Positions 35,640 to 47,164 of a stretch of 64,000 nucleotides of DNA are shown in pieces. A model generated the notes under the pieces. It ran no database searches and was not told the origin of the DNA. It saw only the letters and a list, made by a program, of their open reading frames with translations. The translations under genes were made by a program, and so were the position numbers. The DNA comes from Cryptomeria japonica (Eukaryota > Streptophyta > Pinopsida > Cupressales > Cupressaceae). Numbering within the stretch: position 1 is the first letter of the stretch; every line of letters begins with the position of its first letter. Where the stretch lies: the NCBI RefSeq assembly GCF_030272615.1, contig NC_081412.1, positions 39,734,791 through 39,798,790 on the forward strand. Reading direction: 5' to 3'.

Positions 35640-38600
35640 CTAACTTCTGAGATACTCAAAAGTGTCCCTTGGTAGTGGCTTGGTGAAGATATCTGCTATT
35701 TGTTCCTTTGTGTTAACATACTCCAACACTACTTTCTTCTCTTGAACTTCTTCTCTAAGATAATGATACTTGATAGAGATGTGCTTTGTCTTAGAGTGCA
35801 TAACATGATTCTTTGAAATGTTTATGGCACTAGTATTGTCACAGAATATAGTTACTAGCTCGGTAACTTGCTCATTTATGCCTTCCAACAGTTGTTTGAT
35901 CCATGCTATATTGGTGCAATTCAATGTTGTAGCAACATATTCAGCTTCTGTTGTTGACTGTGAAACACATCCTTGTTTCTTGCTAAGCCAACTCACTAGT
36001 CTTTCTCCTAAAAAGAAAGCTCCTCCACTTTTGCTTTTTATGTCATCAATGTTGCCTGCCCAATCAGTATCAGTATAAACTTTTAAATCAAAGATATTTC
36101 CTTTCCGATATACTAAGCCATAATCTTCAGTGCCTTTCAAGTATCTAAAAATTCTTTTGATTGTTGTCATGTGTGTTTCCTTGGGATCTGTAGAGAATCT
36201 TGCAACTATACCTACTGCATGTGCTATATCTGGCCTACTGTGAACAACATATTGCAACTTTCCAATCATAGATCGGTAAAGTGTCTAATCAACAGATGCA
36301 GATTCATCATTCTTTGACAGTTTACAGTTGGTAGTCATAGGAGTACATACTGGTTTTGAATCTCCCATTCCAAATTTCTTCAAGATTTCCTTTATGTACT
36401 TGGATTGGGTAATGAAAATCTCATCTTTCATTTGCAGTATTTGTAAACCTATAAAATACTTTATCTCACTGATTAATGACATCTCAAATTCTTTGCTCAT
36501 TTCATTTTCAAAGTTCTTGCATAGAGAGTCATTTCCACAAAAGATAATATCATCAACAAATATGGCTGAGATCAATGTTCCATTTTCATCATTCTTCATG
36601 TACATATTGTTGTTTTCACTAGTTCTTATAAAACCAATTTTGATCAAATATGAGTGCAATCTCTCATACCATGCTCTAGGTGCTTGTTTTAAACCATATA
36701 AAGCTTTGTTCAATTTACATACCTGATCATTATTTTCTCCTTCAACAAATCCTTCAGGTTGTTCAATGAAAACTTCTTCTAATATACCATTCAGAAATGC
36801 AGATTTGACATCCATTTGATATACCTTGAAATTCTTGTAAGCAACATATGCCAACAATGTTCTTACTCCTTCAAGTCTTGCCACAGGTGCAAAAGTCTCA
36901 CCATAATCAATTCCTTCTTCTTGAGCATAACCTTTGCAATCTAGTCTTGCTTTATTTCGAATGACCTCACCTTTTTCATTCAGCTTGTTTCTGAAAAATC
37001 CACTTTGTACCGATTACATTTTTGTCCTTCGGTCTTGGGACCAGTGTCCATGTGTCATTCTTCTTGATTTGATCAATCTCTTTTGGCATAGCATTTATCC
37101 AATCTTCACTGTTAAATGCCTCTTTCACTATCCTCAATTCAAATTCAAATATCAGACATGTGTTCTGTCTTAGTTTCTTCCTTATCATCACTGGATCATT
37201 CTTATCTCCTATAATTTGACTTGATGCATGATTCCTTCTGACATACTTGGCTAATACAGGCTCGATAGGCTCTGTATGTTCTTCTTCATCATGCGGTAAC
37301 TGGATATTCTCTTCATTTTCTTCAGCAGTCTTCTCGGTAGGACTTCTCAGTTGAACATAGACAAATCCTTCACAATCTTCTGGTTCTTTGGAGTTTCCTT
37401 CATCATTTCTTTCTACAAATTCATCAATTTTCACATTTGCACTTTCTACTATTTTGTTAGATGATTTGATCAGACATTTAAATGCTTTGCTTCTAGAAGA
37501 ATAACCTAGAAATGTTCCTTCTTCACTTTTCTGATCAAACTTACCATTTCTATCATCTTTGTGAACATAGCATCTACTTCCAAAGATTTTAAAATAACTT
37601 ACATTAGGTTTCTTGTCATACCAGATTTCATAAGGTGTCTTCAAAGTTCCTTTCTTCACTTGTACTCGGTTCGGGGTGTAAACTGTTGTGCTTATTGCTT
37701 CTCTCCAAAATGTTTGTGGCACTTTCTTTTCAATCATCAGGGTTCTGGCACAATCCACAATAGATCCGTTTCTTCTCTCAGCTATTCGATTTTGATGTGG
37801 AGTTCTCGGTGCATAGACTTGTCTTTTTATACCATGATCATTGCAGAATAAGTTGAACTCATCAGATGTGAACTCTCCTCCTCTATCTGATCTAAGACAT
37901 TTCAGTTGTCTTCCTGTTTCATTTTCAACTCTTGCCTTGTACCATTTAAACATTTGAAAAGCTTCTGATTTTTCTTTTAAAAACATTACTGACATCATCC
38001 TTGAGTAATCATCCACAAATAATATGAAATATTTATCACCATAATAACTCTGAACTTTCCTAGGACCACAAAGATCAGTATGCACAAGATCTAAAATTCC
38101 CTTAGAAGTGTAGGACTTACTTGTAAAGCTTGATCTTGTCATCTTACCCATCTGGCATCCTTGCCACATAGCATTCTTACGTTTTTCAAGACTCGGTAGA
38201 CCTCTTACTCGGTGCTTCTTGGTTATTTTGATCAGATTATCAAAATTTACATGACAAAACCTTTTATTCCATAACCAGGTATCATCTATCTTTGCATATA
38301 GACACTTATTCCAAGTTGAGTCAAGGTGAAATGTGTTACCTTTTGTTTGTGTCCCGGTAGCAGCTAACTTTCCATGCTTGTCATGAACTTTGACAATTCC
38401 TTTCTGAAATTCTATTTGGTAACTTGTGTTGTTTAGTTGTGCTACACTCAACAAATTGTATTTCAAACCTTCAACCCAATAAACATCATTACATTTAGCA
38501 TTGTCAAGAAGTGTTATGGATCCTTTACCTCTTACTGGACATGGTGCATCATTGCCAAATCTTACATAGCCTCCATCATAGTCTTCTAGTATAACAAACT

Positions 38601-38952
38601 TGTGTTTATCACTTGTCATGTGATGTGAACATCCACTATCTATGATCCAAGAATCATTTTTACTTATTTGAGATAGTAGGGCTTTTTCTTCATACCTTTC
38701 TTCATCTGATCCATCTTTGATAGCCACATAAACAACTTCCTCTGTATCAGTTTCATCTGATTTATCATCATTAGATTCCTCATCAACTTTTAGGCATGTC
38801 TTTTTATCTCTTCTTCTGAAGTCTCGGTGTCCTCTGTAATGATTATCTTTCTGTCTGTCATCTCGGTAATCTCTCTTTTCACTAGATTCTTTGTCAAGAC
38901 AGTTAGAAGCCATATGTCCAATTCTATCATGATTAAAACATTTCAAAGGCAA
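35640..38952 (-). pseudogene. pol: Copia Pol: protease, integrase, RT, RNase H
   Basis: From 38952 down: a knuckle CFNHDRIGHMASNC (second Cys is His); protease WIIDSGCSHHMTSD at about 38650; a GAG-pre-integrase block TWLWNKRFCHVNF; integrase with DLVHTDLCGP, FVDDYSR and a Glu in the HQNRIAERRNG segment; then reverse transcriptase with [24 protein letters not shown] and the catalytic FVDDIIF (about 36560); then RNase H with GGAFFLGERLVSWLSKKQ, STTEAEYVA and IADIFTKPLPRDTF. The frame is broken by a one-base change near 36990 (in KWIF) and a TAG at 36285-36287. The stop at 35640 is the natural one. All catalytic motifs survive, so the copy is young. It could not make full Pol without readthrough and frameshifting. 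Confidence 0.95.
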
Positions 38953-38973
38953 CTTTCCTTTGTACTTACCTTT

Positions 38974-39726
38974 TCATCTCGGTAGCCTTCTGGCTAATAG
39001 TGCTTCAAACTCTTCTTGCTTTCTGATTTCCTCATACAGTTTGTGTACCTCCTCCATGTTTTTGCGAAATATTTCACTTGCTCCACTGTGATTCCCTTCA
39101 GAGTACTTATACTTTCTATCATTGTAATCATCAGATTCATCAAGATGGAAAGAACTAAATGCACACTCAACTTTATTTACCGATGACCCATTGTTATCAA
39201 AGTTACTTAACTCAAATGCATGTAGCTTACCAATAGTAGCATCTAAAGAAACTGGCATATTGGGTACAGACCTCAATTCATTGATTGCAGAGACTCAGAT
39301 TGCATAAGCTGGTAGAAGGATTCTTAATAACTTACTTGTTACATCCTTTTCTTTAATAGTTCGTCCTGCTCCTTTGATTTGATTGACAATCTTCTTTAGT
39401 CTTGTACTGTACTGGGTTATGTTTTCACCATCATTCATCCTCATAGATTCAAGTTGTCCTCTTAGACTATCCATTTTTTCTCTTTGAACATGTTCATCTC
39501 CACCATACACAGATATGAGCTTATCCCACATTGCCTTTGCATCATTGTGGCCTTCTAGATCATTAAACTCTAAGTCTGTCAATGCAGATGTTATTTCAAT
39601 CATTGCTTGGATATGTTCTTGCTTTGCCTTTATTTCTTCCATTGTCAATGGATAGGTCGGTGTGATGAAATCATTCTCCAGATAATATACAACATATTCT
39701 CCAACTCCTGATAAGTGCAGCTTCAT
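38974..39726 (-). pseudogene. gag: Copia Gag (UBN2 type)
   Basis: The true ATG at 39726 (MKLHLSGVGEYV) lies about 110 bases after the primer-binding site. The UBN2-type Gag core is clear: AMWDKLISVYGGDEHVQ, REKMDSLRGQLESMRM and ITQYSTRLKKIVNQI. In-frame TGA codons at 39295-39297 and 38974-38976 divide Gag into parts and separate it from the knuckle and Pol, which are in the same frame. Gag builds the particle that packages element RNA. Confidence 0.9.
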
Positions 39727-39837
39727 CCTTTTCTACCACGTAGAGAAACTTGACTTGTTCAGCTTCGGTGCATTCCTTTTATACATCTTTGGATCTTTTC
39801 CTCAAGTACCTTTAAACTTTTTCTTCCGGAGTCCAAA

Positions 39838-39849
39838 GCTCTGATACCA
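39838..39849 (-). promoter_or_regulatory. Primer-binding site
   Basis: The minus strand reads TGGTATCAGAGC two bases after the 5' LTR. It is a perfect match to the initiator Met-tRNA type. Confidence 0.95.
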
Positions 39850-40033
39850 ATTGATAGTTCTGATACTAAATGTTTAGTACAATTGCCAAGCTAACAAGAT
39901 GAGAGGGGGGGTGAATCATACAAACTTAATCTTCCATAAAAACAACAGATTCAACCTCGGTAACCTTATCAGAAAAAATTGTAAAGCATGCAAACTCATA
40001 AACAGATAAGATCACAAAACATATAACACCAGA

Positions 40034-41128
40034 GGGTGAACTCACAATAATGGTTCCCACTTTTTTGCCACTTTTGACACTGAGATGTACATTTTTAAAA
40101 TAATCTTCAACTTCCGAGAACTATAACTTTTAAACTATTAAAAATTTGAAGATGATGTAAATTAGTGATTTCTAGCATTTTGTTTGTAGATTCTATATAC
40201 ATTTTTTTCAAATTTTTTTGAAGGATTTTTAAAAAAAATTTCCATCGCCCTCGAAAAGTAGTTTTTTACAACAAACTACATTTTTTAAGAGTGATGTGCC
40301 TCCCGAAAGGCATAACTTTTTTTCTATAAATGATAAAAACTCAATTCTTTCGAATTTTGGTTTGTAACATCAATATCCAGGGCTTGCATTTGGTTTTATA
40401 GTGATATGTTCAATATTTTTCATTTTATAAAGTTTTGAAGTCCGACTATTCATAATTCAAACATAGGTTTGCGTTTGAACATATAACTTGTTCTATATAA
40501 ATCGAAACTCAATTTTTTTTTTTTGTTAGAAAGAAGACATCAATACCAAGGGCATAGATATTTTTTAGAATTTTTTTGAATTAGTTTCTTATTTTTCCCA
40601 ATGTGTTGAACAGAGAAGTTCATGTTCGGTGAAAAACCAATTTTTAATAAAATTAAAAAATCAAGAACATAATAAATTCAAAATATAACAAAATTATATT
40701 TGTTGGAAAGCTTGCTTCGAGTACTACCATCTGATATTTTTGGGTTATCAAGCTTATTTCATTCGTGCATTGAACCAGAGCTCCGAAGTCATTAATTCTT
40801 GAGAACTCTGAAATATTTTGGGAGAAACTTCTAATTTTTGGGGTTCGAACGAACATGAGTTCGATCGGATTGGGTTCGCTCGAACCAAAATGGGTTCGAG
40901 CAAACCCCCATTCGCTCGAACAAGTGAGCTCAATTTTGGCATGCCCGATGTTTGAGCGAACCCACTCGATGTTCGAGTGAACCCAACTGAACAGTTTGGT
41001 TCGCTCGGACTCCCAGGGTAGTCCGAGCGAACATTTGTATTTTGCTCGAACACTGGCAAATCCGAAATTCCCACTTTCGCCAAATTCCTTCGTTGGCAAA
41101 AGTGGGAACCAGCTTTGTGAATTCACCC
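40034..41128. mobile_element. Non-autonomous DNA transposon (TIR element)
   Basis: About 1.1 kb flanked by CAGA or CCAGA on both sides. Ends are inverted complements over about 38 bases with few changes: GGGTGAACTCACAA and GGTTCCCACTTTT on the left match the complement of the right end. There is no transposase ORF. The intact LTR shows the unoccupied site. The superfamily is not clear: a 4-5-bp duplication with GGGTGAA termini does not match the common hAT, CACTA or Mutator signatures. Confidence 0.85.
40850..41052. repeat. Cluster of GTTCGCTCGAAC-like palindromes
   Basis: About ten close variants of GTTCG(A/C)(T/G)CGAAC, in both orientations, within 200 bases near one end of the TIR element. 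They are GC-rich and CpG-rich in an AT-rich surrounding. Confidence 0.8.
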
Positions 41129-42423
41129 CAGATTTAATGTGGAAACCCAAATAGGGAAAAACCACTGTGGGATTTCGGACCCACTAAGAAATATACTCTT
41201 CTAGAGTATGCTTGGTTAAAAGCAAATCCTATTAAAGATTACAAACACATTGCTAGATGTAACCCGGTTAAGGGATTTCCCTCAAATCTGTTAGGATCTT
41301 CACCTTGTTAGAGGTGACCTTGTTAAAGGATTTCAAACACTCAATCTGAATGTCACCTTGCTAGAGGGTTTTATAAATAGACTGTTAAGTCCACTCGATT
41401 AAGAGATTTTCTGTCACTTCACAAAATAACAATAATAAAATATATCTGCAACTTCACATCTAATAATACTAAAGCAGATTCTTATTTGCTCAATACAATC
41501 TAGTCATAGGAATTATCTTGTCCCTCTGCTGGGCTCTATACTTTGTTATCAAAACGGGTCTTCAAGCTTCAGTGCTCGGTAATCACTATGTAGCATCCCT
41601 GTGCTTACACTTGCCCGCATACATTGTTTATCAACAATTCCTTATTTATAAACAATTTGCCAACCGCTTAATCTCCTTGATCATATTTCCCATGATCAAT
41701 CATAGCCATCAGATCTTCAATATTGACCAAGTTCAATGAATCCTTCGATTTGAAAATGTTTTACCTCGCCTTGGAACTTGCATACATTTCTTGGAACTTG
41801 TGCTAAGGTATTGTAGTTCAATCTGAGTTGTAGATTCCTATCGATCTTTTATTGCCATAGATCCTTAACAAGCTTCATGCATGACTTACTAATCATTTAA
41901 TCAACTCCAGCTCATCAGCTTCCTTCATTAAATAATGCACTCAATCATTTAATGCATTCTGTTATTACTCGGTAAATACTAAACTTCACTCGGTAGACAT
42001 TCTGCCTTCATTAACTGATAGCGATAACCTTAGGGTTTACCGACTAGGTTCCTTAGGGTTTACCGACTAGGTTCTTTGCTCAGTAACATAGTATAGTATT
42101 AACCTTACAATCAATAACATATGTAGGATATCAAAACAATCTAAACATCATGAGCTCATCATTGTCTAACTCGGTAATAGTTGCCCATTGAATAACTTAT
42201 TCCTTGCCTTATTCATCACATTCTTTTATGTGTCTTTTACCGACATCTAAACTCTTTTCAAAACATACTTCTTAAGATATGGCAACATCATACTGAATCA
42301 AAAAATCAATTTCTTGACATCAATGACAAAATAATAATATTAAGACAATGAACATCCTTAATCAGTTATATCCATAATCATCAACAACCTTCTCAATATC
42401 CTTATTGAAATGCCAACAATAAG

Positions 42424-43040
42424 CACATTGGAGAAAGAATTAGGTTAAAATCATTAATGGTTTGAAATTTATTCAGGTTTCACTTTCCCGAATAACTAAA
42501 AAAAATTCTTCCAAGTCAAATTTGAGACATCAAACGACCTCGAATGGCCTTGAAAATGGTGGGAATTAGCAGAGTGGATTCTTAGCATATTATTCACTTA
42601 GAGATATTTCTAGAGCTTCAAATGGTGTGTCAATCCAATCATCAGTTCAAAAGTTATGGCTACCAGAAGTTGGACCATTTTCAGAAAGTTTCCTGTTTTC
42701 AAATTTGGCTCAATTTTGAAATTCAAATTGTATGTTTTGGTGCTAGACCACTAAATTTTAAATTTAAATTGTAATTTTGGCTCCAAAATGAAGGGGAGGC
42801 TATTTAATACTCATTGAGGAAACTTGTGAGTTAGTTTCTAGAGAGTTGTTGGATGTGAGTTGGAAAATTTGCATTGTAAGGGTTTCCAAAAATCTCTATA
42901 GCTATAAGTTGTTGCAGTCTGTGAGGATTATTTCCTCTTGAATGTAACTACATGTATTGAAGACAATTTTCAAATAATAATACTATAGTCTTTTATTGTA
43001 TTTTTTTTTTTTTTTTTTGTCTCGAGTTCTACCCTCATCA
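42424..43040 (+). repeat. Gypsy 5' LTR, right part
   Basis: Continuation of 33492-33730 after the Copia insertion. It ends CTACCCTCATCA, two bases before the primer-binding site. Confidence 0.7.
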
Positions 43041-43042
43041 AG

Positions 43043-43060
43043 TGGTATTAGAGTAGGTTG
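43043..43060 (+). promoter_or_regulatory. Gypsy primer-binding site
   Basis: TGGTATTAGAGTAGGTTG is complementary to initiator Met-tRNA with C-to-T changes. It starts two bases after the LTR. Confidence 0.8.
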
Positions 43061-43136
43061 TTTCTAAGTGTGTGAATAGATCAACGATCATGAGGCAGTT
43101 CACACCAAGACTTGTGGTTGTGGGCTCTAAGTCAAT

Positions 43137-44006
43137 ATGCCTCCAAGAGTGATACATGGTGGCAGAAATGCCCATGGCAAAAATGTTGGTGAAAGAAACA
43201 CTTTGGCATATGAGGGTTTTAGAGCCCTCTAGAGACAGATTGATGTGTTGCAAGAGCTAAGAAGAGGGTTTAATCCAAGGAGAGGATAAAGTGAAGACAA
43301 AGAAGAGGTTGAAGATACATATAAAGAAGAAGCAGAAGAAACAATGGATAAAAAGTGGGCTTGATTGTTAAGGGCCATTTCCCAGATTGGGAAGAGGCCC
43401 AAAATTGAAGTTGCCAATTATTCCAAAAATCTAAACCCAGAAGAGTTGATCGATTGGATTAATGGGATGGAAAAGTATTTTGAGTATGAGGAGAAAAAGG
43501 ACCTAGATCAGGTCAAGTTTGCAAAAATGAAGCAAAAGGGTCATGAAAAGATTCGGTGGAAGAAGGTCCAACTAGAAAGAAATTGGAGAGGAAAGGGAAA
43601 GATCACCAAATGGGATAAGATGGTTGAGAAGTTGAAGAAACAATTCATTCCAATGGACTACAAGTTGGATTTGCTGAAGAAATTTCAAGGGTTGAAGCAA
43701 GGTAGCAAGTTTGTGAAGGAGTATACAAAGGAATTTTACAAAATGATCATCAGAATAGGTCATGCAAAGGCCAACAATAAGAAAGTCCCTTGTTACCTTA
43801 ATGGGTTGAGGCCAAGTATTCAAGAAGAGCTGAGCCTGGTTATAATGGCCAATACTAAGGAAGCATATCAATTTACCTTGAAGGTGGAGGAGAAGCTAAA
43901 TAAGAGATTTCAAGGAAAGAAAAAAGGGAAAGTTCAAGGTGGAAGAAGATATTTTGGAAATCAAAATGAGGATCAAAAGAAAAATGAAGATGTGGGTACC
44001 AGTTGA
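43137..44006 (+). pseudogene. gag: Gypsy Gag
   Basis: The ATG at 43137 (MPPRVIHGG) is in frame with the long open stretch from 43365, with TAG, TAA and TGA stops between. The Gag core is typical of plant Gypsy (retrotransposon gag domain): LNPEELIDWINGMEKYFEY, KITKWDKMVEKLKKQF and GSKFVKEYTKEFYKM. A Lys/Gly-rich linker follows. The zinc knuckle expected at about 44110-44170 is unreadable because of frame changes. Confidence 0.85.
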
Positions 44007-44330
44007 AATCAGAAGGGTGATAATTTCTATCACCCCCATGATCAGAACGATGGTGAACAATGAGAAAGAGGAAGAGGAATGCCTAGACAAGGATCTAGGA
44101 GAGGTGGTTTCAGAGGAACCTATTTCTAGTGTGGTGAAGAAGGACATAGAGCCTATGAATGTCTGCAACACCAAGGAAGGACAAACAAAAGAAATGAATT
44201 CCATGCAAGAGTTGGGCATGCAAATGAGGAAGCCTAGTTTGAACATTTTGATGATGCTGAAAGGGAGAAACCATAGTTGTCAGAAGAACCCTGATGAATG
44301 AGGAGAAGGAACCATATTAGAGGAAGAGTC

Positions 44331-44706
44331 TATTTCGTACTAGGTGCAAATGCAAAGATAAGTGTTGTGATGTGATTATTGATAGTGGAAGCACTGATAA
44401 TTTGGTGTCTGAAGAGATGGTCACAAAGTTGAGGCTAAAGACGGAAAGACATCCAAGTCTGTGTCAAATTGCTTGGTTGTAGGACCACAAAGTTTTGATC
44501 AATGAGTAGTGTCTTGTGAATTCAAGACTGGAAGTTACCGTGATGAGGTACTCTATGACATCATATCCATGGATGCATGTCACATGCTGTTAGGAAGGCC
44601 GTGTCAGTTTGATAGGAATATTGTACATGATGGCCATGCTAACACATATACCCTAACAAAGGATGGAGTTCTCCATAAGTTGATTCCTTTGAAGGAGTTG
44701 GAATAA
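44331..44706 (+). pseudogene. pol: Gypsy aspartic protease
   Basis: DVIIDSGSTDNLVSEEMV at about 44369-44422 contains the DSG active-site motif. The second half, MDACHMLLGRPCQFDRNIVH, is readable at 44569-44630 in another frame. The enzyme would cleave the polyprotein; this copy is broken. Confidence 0.85.
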
Positions 44707-44801
44707 AAGGTATGTAGTAGTGCCAGAATATGTTTTGTTGATGGAAGGAAATTTTTGGAAGGAATGAAACATGAACTTGGTGTTTTACTTTAATTCCTAG
44801 A

Positions 44802-46396
44802 GTGGACAAGGAAGATAGTAAAGAATTGTCTGTAGAAGTTTCTGTTTTATTGAATGAGTTTCAGGACATTGTGTCTGATAATGTGCCTGAGGGTTTACCA
44901 CTCGTGAGGAAGATCAGTCATCATATTGACTTGATCCCTAGAGCCAGTTTCCCAAATAAGGTAGCCCACAGAATGACTCCAACAGAAAACTAAGAGTTGA
45001 ACAGACAAGTTCAAGAGTTGTTGAGGAAAGGATTGATCTGAGAGAGCTCGAGTCCATGTGTGGTACCTACAGTACTAGCACCAAAGAAGGATGGGGAGTG
45101 GAGGATGTGTATAGACTCCAGGGCCATAAACAACATAACAATCAAGTACAGATTTCCCCTGCCAAGGATGTATGACCTTATGGACTGTTTGAGTGGAGCC
45201 TAGTACTTTACAAAGATTGATCTGAAGAGTGGATATCACCAAATCCAAATCAGGGAAGGAGATGAGTGGAAGTCTACCTTGAAAACTAAAGAAGGCCTAT
45301 ATGAGTGGTTAGTCATGCCTTTTGGGCTAACCAATGCATCAAGCACATTCATGTGTCTCATTAACGAGGTATTGAAAGAATTTCTGGGTAGGTTTGTTAT
45401 TGTATACCTCGATGATATTTTGATTTTCAGTAAGACATTGGAGGAGCATTTGATGCATATTCATAGATTTTTTGAGAAGCTAAGAGATGATAAATTGTTG
45501 ATTAATTTGAAGAAGTGTAATTTTGTGAAGAAGGAGTTGGTGTACTTGGGGTTTGTTGTCTTTGCAGAAGGTCTTAAAATGGACCTAGAGAAAGTGAAGG
45601 CTATTCTAGAATGGCCTACCCTAAGGATTGCTACTGAGGTGAGGTCTTTTCATGGTTTGGCCAGTTTTTACAAAAAGTTCATTAGAAACTTTAGTAGTAT
45701 TTGTGCACCCTTGACTGAAACAATGAGAGGGGATAGGAAGGATTTCAAGTGGAGCATTGGAGCAGCAAAGAGTTTTGACATGTTGAAGAAGAAGGTGACA
45801 AAGCAACCTATTTTATCTCTTTCAGATTTCAATAAGGTGTTTCAGGTGGATTGTAATGCCAACGGTAATGCCATTGGAGCTGTGTTGAGCCAGGAAGGTA
45901 GGCCCATTGCATACTTCAGTGAAAAGTTAAATGATGCAAAGAAGAAGTATTATGTTTATGATGAAGACTTTTATGCAATAGTTCAAGCATTGAAGAAATG
46001 GAGACACTATCTATTGCTTAAGGAATTTGTTTTGTATACTAATCATCAAGAATTGCAGTACTTGAATAGTTAGGGAAAATTGAATCAAAGACATTTGAAA
46101 TGGGTGGAGTTTTTGCAAATTTACACTTTTATCTTGAAGTGCAGGAGTGGGAGGTCTAACAAAGTTGTAGATGCCTTAAGTAGGAGGCAGATTTTGTTGA
46201 CAAAGATGCAGTTTGAGGTGGTTGACTTTAATGAACTCAAGACATTGTATCCTCAGGATCCTGATTTTGCAAAGGCTTGGAAATCTTGCAAGGATCCTGT
46301 TACTTTAGATAGGACGAGATGGTTGGATTTCATCCAAGATAATATGTTGTTCAAGGAAAGTCAGGTGTGCATTTCCAAGAGCTCCATGAGGGATTG
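44802..46396 (+). pseudogene. pol: Gypsy reverse transcriptase and RNase H
   Basis: Begins with the lead-in LPLVRKISHHIDLIP. After stops at 44991 and 45039, the RT blocks follow: [47 protein letters not shown] and the catalytic [12 protein letters not shown] (about 45397-45432). RNase H follows from about 45830 ([39 protein letters not shown]), with a stop at 46071. The stretch 45279-46071 is open for 264 codons. Confidence 0.93.
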
Positions 46397-47105
46397 ATCA
46401 TAGAGAAGCACAATGGAGGAATGACAAGACACTTTGGTAAGGATACAAATATTGCCATCATTAGTGAGCATCATTATTAGCTTTAGTTATCATAGGATGT
46501 GAATAAATTTTTGCAGAGTTGCAGAGTGTGCTATATGGAAAAAGTAGTAAGCCAAAATACATGATTGTATCAGCCATTACCTATACTAGAGAGGCCATGG
46601 GAGGACATAAGTATGAATTTTGTTTTTGGTTTACCAAGGACATAGAGAGGAAATTATTCTATATTTGTGGTGGTTGATAGGTTTTCAAAGATTGCACATT
46701 TCATCCCATGCTATAAGACCCATGATGTTGTCCACGTTGCTGATTTGTTCTTCAGAAAGGTGGTAAGACTACATGGTTTGGCAAAGAGTATTATTTTAGA
46801 TCACGATACCAAATTTGTTGGATACTTTGGGAGGACCTTGTGGAAAAAATTGAAGATAGAGTTTAAGTTTAGTCATGCACACCATCCACAAACTGATGGG
46901 AAGACTAAAGTAGTGAACATGAGTTTGGGTAACCTATAGAGATGCTTGGTAGGAGATAAACCCAATGGATGGGACTTGATTTTACCACAGACAAAATTTG
47001 CTTACAACAATTATGTCAATAGGAGCACTGGTAGATCACCATTCCAAATAGTATATGGAGGCAGTCCAATGACCACTTGAGAATTGAGGAAGATGGACTA
47101 GGAAA
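46397..47105 (+). pseudogene. pol: Gypsy integrase
   Basis: Remnants of the zinc-binding HHCC region at about 46480-46560 (SCRVCYMEK) are followed by the catalytic core: [15 protein letters not shown] at 46664, then [12 protein letters not shown] with the second Asp, and [13 protein letters not shown], where the catalytic Glu position is Lys. NRSTGRSPFQIVYGGSP marks the C-terminal part. Several stops. Because the Glu is lost, this copy could not integrate even without the stops. Confidence 0.85.
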
Positions 47106-47164
47106 AGCATACACGTACCAAAGTTGAATACTTTGTAGAACACATCAAGAGTTTGTATGAAATT

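Larger units (their letters stand above)
33731..42418 (-). mobile_element. Nearly intact Copia retrotransposon, minus strand
   Basis: LTRs at 33731-35232 and 39852-42418 (the latter enlarged by an insertion) enclose one gag-pol frame on the minus strand. The target-site duplication ATAAG is perfect (33726-33730 and 42419-42423). LTRs look about 95% identical by eye. Domain order is Gag, knuckle, protease, integrase, reverse transcriptase, RNase H, which defines Ty1/Copia. It lies inside the Gypsy LTR. Confidence 0.95.
39852..42418 (-). repeat. Copia 5' LTR with insertion
   Basis: Same sequence as 33731-35204, but split after ACACCAGA (40033) by a 1.1-kb insertion and resuming at 41129. Ends AAATGCCAACA followed by the ATAAG duplication. 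Confidence 0.92.
43041..47160 (+). mobile_element. Degenerate Gypsy element, 3' end missing
   Basis: The order is primer site, Gag, protease, reverse transcriptase, RNase H, integrase, which defines Ty3/Gypsy. More than ten stops or frame changes occur. The polypurine tract and 3' LTR are absent: at about 47110-47170 the integrase tail passes directly into the unknown ORF of another element. Confidence 0.9.

Noticed and set aside
40653-41165. 170- and 109-codon minus-strand frames in the TIR element
   Set aside because: They run over the palindrome cluster and the insertion border; no transposase motif.
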